A stretch of DNA of 19,979 nucleotides from an uncultured Lachnospiraceae bacterium (lineage in GTDB: Bacteria; Bacillota_A; Clostridia; Lachnospirales; Lachnospiraceae), in NCBI GenBank assembly GCA_902780985.1, contig CACZHN010000016.1, forward strand, positions 1 through 19,979, given 5' to 3'. Position numbers and translations under genes: made by a program. The notes under the pieces are model-generated. The model ran no database searches, was not told where the DNA came from, and saw only the letters and a program-made list of their open reading frames with translations. Shown here piece after piece: positions 14,798-19,979 of the stretch (position 1 is the first letter of the stretch; each line of letters begins with the position of its first letter).

Positions 14798-15040
14798 TTA
14801 CTTCACCTTCGGCAGAACCGAAGCTTCGAAAAACTCCTTTACGCTTTCCGGGGTTACCGAAAAGAAATCCTCGTCAACCATTACGCAGACACCCTGCTGG
14901 CATTTGCCCATGCAGAATGTTCCGGCCAGTTCGACTTTATCTCCCAGGTTATGCTCTCTGATAAGATACTGAAGCTGTTCTACAACCTGTCTCGATCCCT
15001 TAATGTGGCAGGAAGAACCGATACATACTGTAATTTTCAT
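14798..15040 (-). CDS. Thioredoxin-like [2Fe-2S] ferredoxin (NuoE C-terminal type), copy 1
   Basis: Small soluble [2Fe-2S] protein, 80 residues, with ligands Cys6, Cys11 (CIGSSC), Cys43 and Cys47 (CMGKC) and an extra Cys52. It clearly shares ancestry with the next gene: the CxGSSCHxKGS opening, the REHNLGDKVELAG / QEHELDNEITLAG stretch and the end of the fold line up along the whole length. The divergence suggests an old duplication with separate roles rather than a recent copy. The start at 15040 has AAGGAG in the 13-base gap after the kinase stop. Neither copy is fused to a flavin- or NADH-binding subunit, and no such gene is in the window, so the electron partner must be elsewhere or be the two hydrogenases downstream. 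Confidence 0.9.
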   Translation of the reverse strand: MKITVCIGSSCHIKGSRQVVEQLQYLIREHNLGDKVELAGTFCMGKCQQGVCVMVDEDFFSVTPESVKEFFEASVLPKVK

Positions 15041-15053
15041 GTTATATTTCTCC

Positions 15054-15803
15054 TTATTCGTAATCTACAACGTTGACCCATGAAAGCAGGAATTCGCGTT
15101 CTTTCTCATTTCCCTTAACAGACTGGGAAGCCGCAACGATAGGCATCCACTTCTGAACATACTGCTTTGCCGTATTGCTCTTCTTACAGAACAGGTCGAG
15201 GTACTTCTTGGCACCTTCGATATCTCCGTTCAGCCAGAAAAGAAGATATGTACGGGCAACATCAGCAGATGCATTTCCCTGTGTTGCATGAGACCAGTCG
15301 AGGATATACGGAGTATCGTCACCTGATATGATTATGTTGGACGGGTTGAAATCTCCGTGGCAAACCTTGTTATGCTTAGGCATACCCTCAAGACGTGTAT
15401 GCAGATCATAACGTGTTGTTGCATCAAGCTCTGTAGCACTGATCTTACGATTCATCTTGTCCTTAAGCTTGTTGAGAAGCGGACATGTCTTCTGATGAAC
15501 GGAAAGCTGCAAGTCTACGAACAACTCAAGATACTCATCTTTCTTGTCCGGGTTTTCCTCCATAAGCTGGGCCAGTGTCTTTCCCTTGATATATTCGAAG
15601 ACAATTGCCCACTTTCCGTCGATCATTGTTACCTCGAGAACTCTCGGAATGTTAAGTCCGGTCTCTTCTATTCTTGCCTGATTCAAAGCCTCGTTTAAAA
15701 CATCGGCCTTGGAATAATCTTCATTGAAAACCTTGATACATCTGCCGCCGTCGCGGTAAATTGTCTTATCTTTTCTTACTGCAATTACTCTGTCCAGTTT
15801 CAT
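15054..15803 (-). CDS. APH/choline-kinase-like phosphotransferase of unknown target
   Basis: Kinase-fold protein of 249 residues. The Brenner-type catalytic loop is H149-G-D151-F-N-P-S-N156 and the metal-binding motif is ILD169WSHA, followed by SADVARTYLLFW as in aminoglycoside/choline/homoserine kinases. The N-lobe is short (GGRCIKVF, with Lys24 the likely ATP-binding lysine, and FEYIKGKTLAQL as hinge). All catalytic residues are present. The start at 15803 is used because GGAGG lies 8 bases upstream, right after the adhE stop; a frame opening at 15860 would run inside adhE. Members act on small molecules or, more rarely, on proteins, and the substrate cannot be read here. Its place between adhE and the hydrogenase-sensor genes, with a phosphatase further on, suggests a link to redox control, but that is inference. 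Confidence 0.88.
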   Translation of the reverse strand: MKLDRVIAVRKDKTIYRDGGRCIKVFNEDYSKADVLNEALNQARIEETGLNIPRVLEVTMIDGKWAIVFEYIKGKTLAQLMEENPDKKDEYLELFVDLQLSVHQKTCPLLNKLKDKMNRKISATELDATTRYDLHTRLEGMPKHNKVCHGDFNPSNIIISGDDTPYILDWSHATQGNASADVARTYLLFWLNGDIEGAKKYLDLFCKKSNTAKQYVQKWMPIVAASQSVKGNEKEREFLLSWVNVVDYE

Positions 15804-15816
15804 ACCATTCTCCTCC

Positions 15817-18522
15817 TTACGCTTTCTTTGTCTTACGATAAGCGCCCTTAACCTTATCAACCTTTGGTGCTTCTGCTATATCGGCAGCGGTAGGCTTCTT
15901 TGTCTCTTCGAAATGCTTTCCGCCGTAATATGCATTCAGATACATCTGCTTGATCTCTGACATTAACGGATAACGTGGGTTTGCACCTGTGCACTGATCG
16001 TCAAATGCCTGCTCAACCATATCATCAAGACGGTCCAGGAAGTCCTTCTCATCGATTCCGTAATCCTTGATGGTATCCTTGATGCCGACCTTTGCCTTAA
16101 GTTCGTTAACTGCCTTGATAAGGTTTTCGAGTTTCTCTTCATCTGTCTTTCCGCCAAGACCGAGTGCATCGGCAACTTCGGCATATCTTGCGAGCGTATG
16201 AGGATGATCGTACTGTGAGAAAGTTCCCATCTTTGCAGGAGCTTCAGCTGCATTAAAACGAAGTACCTCTTCGATCATGAGGGCATTAGCAACTCCGTGT
16301 GGCAGATGATGGAAAGCACCGAGTTTGTGAGCCATTGAATGACATACTCCCAGGAAGGCATTCGCAAATGCCATACCGGCCATAGTAGCGGCATTTGCCA
16401 TTTTCTCTCGTGCTTCGATATCTGTCTGGCCGTTCTCATATGCTCGCGGCAGATATTTGAATATATTCTTGAGAGCCTGGATAGCAAGACCGTCGGTATA
16501 ATCCGTTGCAAGCATTGCAGCATAGGCTTCAAGCGCATGTGTTACAGCATCAATACCGGATGCTGCTGTCAGTCCCTTAGGAGCTGACATATGGAAATCT
16601 GTATCGATGATCGCCATATTAGGGAGAAGCTGGTAATCCGCAAGCGGATACTTAACGCCCGACTTCTCATCTGTGATAACTGCGAAAGGTGTTACTTCGG
16701 AACCTGTTCCGGCAGATGTCGGAATAGCTATGAAGTATGCCTTCTCTCCCATCTTAGGGAATGTATATATTCTCTTACGGATATCGATGAATCTCATTGC
16801 CATATCCATAAAGTCAGCTTCAGGATGCTCATAGAGTACCCACATGATCTTACCTGCGTCCATAGCGGAACCACCACCGAGAGCGATGATCGTATCAGGC
16901 TTAAATGCTCTCATCTGTTCAGCACCGCGGAGAGCACACTCAAGTGTCGGATCCGGAGCTACATCGTAGAAGCAGCTGTATTCGATGCCCATTTCTTCAA
17001 GCTTCTCGAATATCGGCTTTGCATAACCGTTTGTGTAAAGGAACTGGTCTGTTACGATGAAGGCACGCTTCTTATTCATAACATTCTTCAGCTCATCAAG
17101 TGCAACAGGGAGACATCCCTTCTTGATATATACCTTCTCAGGTGCTCTGAACCAAAGCATGTTTTCTCTCCTTTCGGCAACTGTCTTGATATTCAAAAGG
17201 TGCTTAACACCTACATTTTCTGAAACGGAGTTTCCACCCCATGAGCCGCATCCGAGAGTAAGTGACGGTGCAAGCTTAAAGTTGTAAAGATCACCGATAC
17301 CACCCTGTGATGAAGGAGTATTTACAAGTATACGGCAGGTCTTCATGCGTGCTGTGAACTCAGCAAGCTTATCCTTTTCCGTAACTTCGTTAAGATATAC
17401 GGAAGATGTATGACCGTAACCGCCGTCAGCGATAAGATGCTCTGCCTTGTTAAGAGCATCAGCGAAGTCTTCTGCCTTGTACATAGCAAGTACAGGGCTG
17501 AGCTTCTCATGTGCGAACTCTTCGGAGATGTCTACGCTTTCAACTTCTCCGATAAGGATCTTTGTTCCTTCCGGAACCGTTACTCCCGACAGTTCTGCAA
17601 TCTTAGCAGCAGACTGACCAACTATCTTGGCATTAAGAGCGCCGTTGATGAGTATGGTCTTACGAACCTTCTCTGTCTCTGCCGGGTTAAGGAAATAACA
17701 ACCGCGTGCTGCAAATTCTTCTTTGACTGCATCATATATATTTTTAAGAACGATAACAGACTGCTCGGATGCACAGATCATACCGTTATCAAATGTCTTG
17801 GAGTGAATGATGGAGTTCACTGCAAGAAGGATATCTGCGGTATCGTCTATGATCGCCGGGGTATTACCTGCGCCTACGCCTAAGGCAGGTTTACCGCTTG
17901 AATAAGCAGCCTTTACCATTCCCGGACCGCCTGTGGCAAGGATGATGTCAGCTTCTTTCATAACGAAATTGGTCATGTCCAGGCTAGGTACGTCGATCCA
18001 GTCAATGATTCCTTCCGGAGCACCTGCAGCAACCGCAGCCTCGAGGACAAGCTTTGCTGCTGCTATCGTACTGTTTTTAGCACGCGGGTGTGGGCTGATG
18101 ATTATAGCGTTACGGGTTTTAAGAGCTATCAGGCATTTGAATATTGCAGTGGACGTTGGATTTGTTGTAGGTATAACTGCTGCAATCACACCGATCGGCT
18201 CTGCGATCTTTTTCATACCGTATGCTGTATCTTCTTCGATAACACCACAGGTCTTGGTATTCTTGTAAGCATTGTAAATGTATTCGGATGCGTAGTTGTT
18301 CTTGATAACCTTATCTTCAACAACACCCATTCCTGTTTCTTCTACCGCCAGCTTAGCGAGAGGGATTCTTGCTTTGTTAGCAGCGGAAGCGGCAGCTAAG
18401 AATATCTTATCAACCTGCTCCTGTGTGTAGGTAGCAAAAATTCTTTGTGCCTTTCTTACACGTTCGATTGCTTCTTCAAGCTTTTCAACGCTGTCAACGA
18501 TTTCATAATCCTTTACGTCCAT
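15817..18522 (-). CDS. adhE: Bifunctional acetaldehyde-CoA/alcohol dehydrogenase
   Basis: Converts acetyl-CoA to acetaldehyde and on to ethanol with two NADH. It has 901 residues, full family length. The N-terminal aldehyde dehydrogenase domain (about 1-440) carries catalytic Cys250 in GMICASEQ and GVGAGNTPA (215-223). The C-terminal iron-dependent alcohol dehydrogenase (about 455-870) has the GGGSAMDAGK nucleotide loop (549-558), GTGSEVTPFAVITD (605-618) and the iron ligands Asp658, His662, His728 and His742, equivalent to those of E. coli AdhE shifted by 5. No lesion is seen. The start at 18522 has GGAGGAG close by and overlaps the end of rex by 20 bases. Such enzymes form filaments (spirosomes). 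The position behind rex, the known NADH-responsive repressor of adhE in Clostridia, points to direct redox control. Confidence 0.98.
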   Translation of the reverse strand: MDVKDYEIVDSVEKLEEAIERVRKAQRIFATYTQEQVDKIFLAAASAANKARIPLAKLAVEETGMGVVEDKVIKNNYASEYIYNAYKNTKTCGVIEEDTAYGMKKIAEPIGVIAAVIPTTNPTSTAIFKCLIALKTRNAIIISPHPRAKNSTIAAAKLVLEAAVAAGAPEGIIDWIDVPSLDMTNFVMKEADIILATGGPGMVKAAYSSGKPALGVGAGNTPAIIDDTADILLAVNSIIHSKTFDNGMICASEQSVIVLKNIYDAVKEEFAARGCYFLNPAETEKVRKTILINGALNAKIVGQSAAKIAELSGVTVPEGTKILIGEVESVDISEEFAHEKLSPVLAMYKAEDFADALNKAEHLIADGGYGHTSSVYLNEVTEKDKLAEFTARMKTCRILVNTPSSQGGIGDLYNFKLAPSLTLGCGSWGGNSVSENVGVKHLLNIKTVAERRENMLWFRAPEKVYIKKGCLPVALDELKNVMNKKRAFIVTDQFLYTNGYAKPIFEKLEEMGIEYSCFYDVAPDPTLECALRGAEQMRAFKPDTIIALGGGSAMDAGKIMWVLYEHPEADFMDMAMRFIDIRKRIYTFPKMGEKAYFIAIPTSAGTGSEVTPFAVITDEKSGVKYPLADYQLLPNMAIIDTDFHMSAPKGLTAASGIDAVTHALEAYAAMLATDYTDGLAIQALKNIFKYLPRAYENGQTDIEAREKMANAATMAGMAFANAFLGVCHSMAHKLGAFHHLPHGVANALMIEEVLRFNAAEAPAKMGTFSQYDHPHTLARYAEVADALGLGGKTDEEKLENLIKAVNELKAKVGIKDTIKDYGIDEKDFLDRLDDMVEQAFDDQCTGANPRYPLMSEIKQMYLNAYYGGKHFEETKKPTAADIAEAPKVDKVKGAYRKTKKA

Positions 18523-19159
18523 TTTTCTCCTCCTGATCCTGATTTTTTAATTGGTTATTAAGGTGTGCGAGGGCAAGTGCCAGATTCTCGTTCTGAAGCA
18601 GTATCCCTCCGGGAACACTGAGTTTACACGGAGCAAAATTCCATATTGCCTCAATACCGCTCTGAACCATTTGATCACATACCACCTGGGCCGATCCTTC
18701 ACCTACGGTGATGATACCCAGCTTTATCGAATGGCTTCTGCAGAAAGACTCAAACTGATTCATGGGGAGAATCTCCGTCTTTCCGTTCAGATTTATTACC
18801 TGTTCGTTGGAATCAAAGGCGGCTGATATCTTAACGCCGTATCTTTGAAATTCGTCATATTCCAGCAGTGCTCTTCCGAGCCTTCCGGCTCCCACCAGCA
18901 CAGCTTCGGTCAGACGATTGTATCCCAAGGCTTCTTCAAGCTTTTCGATCAGTTCCTGCGTCACATAACCGAGTTTGGGTTTACCCGCACCGCTTACGGC
19001 AGCAAGATCTTTTCTTACCTGGACTTCGCCAAGCTCAAGTTTTCTGGCTATCGTCGTTGCCGATATATTCGAAAACTCATCGGCCGGAAGTTCCCGCAGC
19101 ATTCTCAGATATTCCGGAAGTCTGCCGAGGGTTGCCTTTGAAACAGATAATTTTTCCAT
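18503..19159 (-). CDS. rex: Redox-sensing transcriptional repressor Rex
   Basis: Homodimeric repressor that leaves DNA when NADH binds, 218 residues, usual length. The N-terminal winged helix (about 1-80) has the family pattern LPEYLRMLRELPADEFSNIS, then TTIARKLELGEVQVRKDLA and GKPKLGYV. The C-terminal Rossmann domain has VLVGAGRLGRAL (88-98, GxGxxG) and AAFDSN with Asp116 contacting the dinucleotide. The tail (LNNQLKNQDQEEKNGRKGL) is the domain-swapped helix plus polar end. It is the first gene of the long minus-strand string, with AAGGAGG 8 bases before the ATG, and overlaps adhE by 20 bases. Control of its own operon is likely. Upstream DNA has palindromic AT-rich sequence, though no strict Rex consensus. 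Confidence 0.97.
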   Translation of the reverse strand: MEKLSVSKATLGRLPEYLRMLRELPADEFSNISATTIARKLELGEVQVRKDLAAVSGAGKPKLGYVTQELIEKLEEALGYNRLTEAVLVGAGRLGRALLEYDEFQRYGVKISAAFDSNEQVINLNGKTEILPMNQFESFCRSHSIKLGIITVGEGSAQVVCDQMVQSGIEAIWNFAPCKLSVPGGILLQNENLALALAHLNNQLKNQDQEEKNGRKGL

Positions 19160-19188
19160 TGCCCTGCCTCCTTTTTGATTTCAACCTT

Positions 19189-19217
19189 ATCATAAATATA
19201 ATTCCGATGATTGAAAA
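19189..19217 (-). promoter_or_regulatory. Predicted promoter of the rex-adhE-hydrogenase operon
   Basis: On the minus strand there is TTTTCA (19212-19217, 4 of 6), a 17-base spacer and TATGAT (19189-19194, 5 of 6). Transcription would start near 19182, about 22 bases before the rex ATG. It lies downstream of the permease terminator, so the operon is independent of the permease gene. Confidence 0.5.
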
Positions 19218-19254
19218 TTCTTAAATTAGATAATCGGTATTATCAATATCGATA
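19211..19254. promoter_or_regulatory. Palindromic AT-rich region upstream of rex; candidate operator(s)
   Basis: Contains a perfect inverted repeat GATAAT-CGGT-ATTATC (19229-19244), about 12 bases upstream of the -35, and a palindromic octamer TATCGATA (19247-19254). Overlapping the -35 at 19211-19228 is an imperfect match (9 of 14 fixed positions, by my count) to the clostridial Rex consensus TTGTTAA-N4-TTAACAA. None is a convincing Rex box, but the region is where autoregulation would act. Confidence 0.35.
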
Positions 19255-19283
19255 AGACCCGTATCGAGAAGAGGAAAATGCAA

Positions 19284-19310
19284 TAAAAAAGGGAAGGCTT
19301 ACGCCTCCCC
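19284..19310 (-). terminator. Intrinsic terminator of the NCS1 permease gene
   Basis: Minus-strand hairpin with 8-bp arms (19303-19310 with 19291-19298, one G-U pair), 4-base loop GTAA and a run of T directly after it. The last permease codons form the left arm and the TAA stop lies in the loop. Confidence 0.88.
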
Positions 19311-19979
19311 TAAAACTCTCTGATTATTTTTTTGTCTGTGAAACAGTTTCCTTAAACCCACCGTGATCATAATTGTGATGAGCATATCCGGAATCGTATA
19401 TCCCACTACGAAGTCGTACTTCATGAGAATTCTGTAAATGACAAATCCTACGATCCAGGCAACGCCTGCTGCGGCATCAACCTTTATATCCGTCTTTTTA
19501 TGTTTAAGGATAAACTGATCCGCAATCTGTACGGAGATCATCGGTGCGAATACCGATCCGATAAAGTACAGAAATTCCGTTATATTTTCCATCGGGAATA
19601 TGATCGCTCCGACGGTTCCTATCACCGTATCTATAATTCCCGGAAGATTTACTTTTATATTATGACCTATCGTAGGTCTGCCCTCAGGTTCCTTAGGAAG
19701 CTTATCCTTAGGAAAAAGAGCGAATGTTGACTGGTTGCAGGAAAATGCATCGATAAAGTTTGTCGTAACACAGGAAAAAACAATGATGAACAGTCCCGCT
19801 GCCCCCAGACCTGCTTTCAGCATTATCTGATCTATTCTTGTCTCATGAGTGATGACCGCTGCTCCCAGACCGATGATATACATCCATGTACTTGCCACTG
19901 TATAAGTCAGGCATGCCGCAAATGTTGTCTTAACCGGCTTCTTCGCCTTATACGTATAATCGGCTATCATAGGGATCCA
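19299..19979 (-). CDS. cytX: NCS1-family nucleobase/hydroxymethylpyrimidine permease, CytX-like, partial (5' end outside window)
   Basis: Membrane permease of the cytosine/purines/hydantoin (NCS1) family. The frame is open to the right edge: Trp-Ile-Pro precede MIADYTYKAKKP, matching the family motif WIPLxxDYxRxAK, so about half of a roughly 400-residue protein is missing and the Met at 19970 is not the start. The visible 226 residues hold about six hydrophobic segments. The stretch FLYFIGSVFAPMISVQIADQ is what I associate with CytX, the putative transporter of the thiamine precursor hydroxymethylpyrimidine; cytosine transport (CodB) is the alternative. A thiamine riboswitch would be expected upstream of the gene, outside this window. 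The stop lies in the loop of the terminator hairpin. The family is certain; the substrate is moderately sure. Confidence 0.75.
   Translation of the reverse strand, partial: WIPMIADYTYKAKKPVKTTFAACLTYTVASTWMYIIGLGAAVITHETRIDQIMLKAGLGAAGLFIIVFSCVTTNFIDAFSCNQSTFALFPKDKLPKEPEGRPTIGHNIKVNLPGIIDTVIGTVGAIIFPMENITEFLYFIGSVFAPMISVQIADQFILKHKKTDIKVDAAAGVAWIVGFVIYRILMKYDFVVGYTIPDMLITIMITVGLRKLFHRQKNNQRVLGEA

Noticed and set aside
15804..15860. A longer start (15860) for the APH-like kinase
   Set aside because: The extra 19 codons are the end of adhE read in another frame; GGAGG directly before ATG 15803 decides the start.
19160..19283. A riboswitch upstream of rex
   Set aside because: The predicted leader is only about 22 bases; a thiamine riboswitch for the CytX-like gene would lie beyond the right edge.

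Overview
The window looks like a chromosomal piece of an anaerobic, fermentative member of the Clostridia, most likely Lachnospiraceae or a close relative. The reasons are strong AGGAGG-type ribosome binding sites, AdhE, Rex, two different [FeFe]-hydrogenase-type proteins, a Na+-pumping decarboxylase beta subunit, and a GC content that looks to be in the 40s. This placement is inference from gene content. I see no rRNA, tRNA, CRISPR array, insertion sequence or phage gene. No stretch longer than about 140 bases lacks a gene.

Layout. (1) 1-2860, minus: an XRE/DUF5680 regulator and a small lipoprotein form one pair. They are followed by an OmpR-type response regulator and its histidine kinase, which runs off the left edge. 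(2) 2940-7069, minus: a MATE transporter and an 887-residue protein that joins a metallo-beta-lactamase fold to a large toroid-like C-terminal region. (3) 7213-8650, plus: the beta and gamma-like membrane subunits of a sodium-pumping decarboxylase, the only plus-strand genes. They share a divergent promoter region with the MATE gene and end at a bidirectional terminator. (4) 8692-19159, minus: one long gene string in the order rex, adhE, APH-like kinase, two tandem [2Fe-2S] thioredoxin-like ferredoxins, a PAS-containing sensory [FeFe]-hydrogenase, a SpoIIE/PP2C-type phosphatase, a group-B-type [FeFe]-hydrogenase, then pyridoxal/pyridoxamine kinase and a small radical SAM protein. The last two probably also have their own promoter. 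(5) 19299-19979, minus: the C-terminal part of an NCS1 permease resembling CytX, which enters from the right edge and is closed by a terminator.

How the genes work together. Region 4 is the centrepiece. Rex senses NADH/NAD+, AdhE disposes of NADH as ethanol, and the group-B-type hydrogenase probably disposes of reduced ferredoxin as H2. The sensory hydrogenase lacks the proton-shuttle cysteine and carries a PAS domain, so it probably reads H2 or redox state. It is flanked by a protein phosphatase and, further upstream, by a phosphotransferase-fold kinase. The proposal is that the operon joins transcriptional NADH sensing to post-translational H2 sensing so that the cell can balance ethanol against hydrogen. 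Sensory hydrogenases next to phosphatases are known in Clostridia. The kinase, the paired ferredoxins and the full order with rex and adhE are what deserve attention. The second unusual item is the metallo-hydrolase/toroid fusion.
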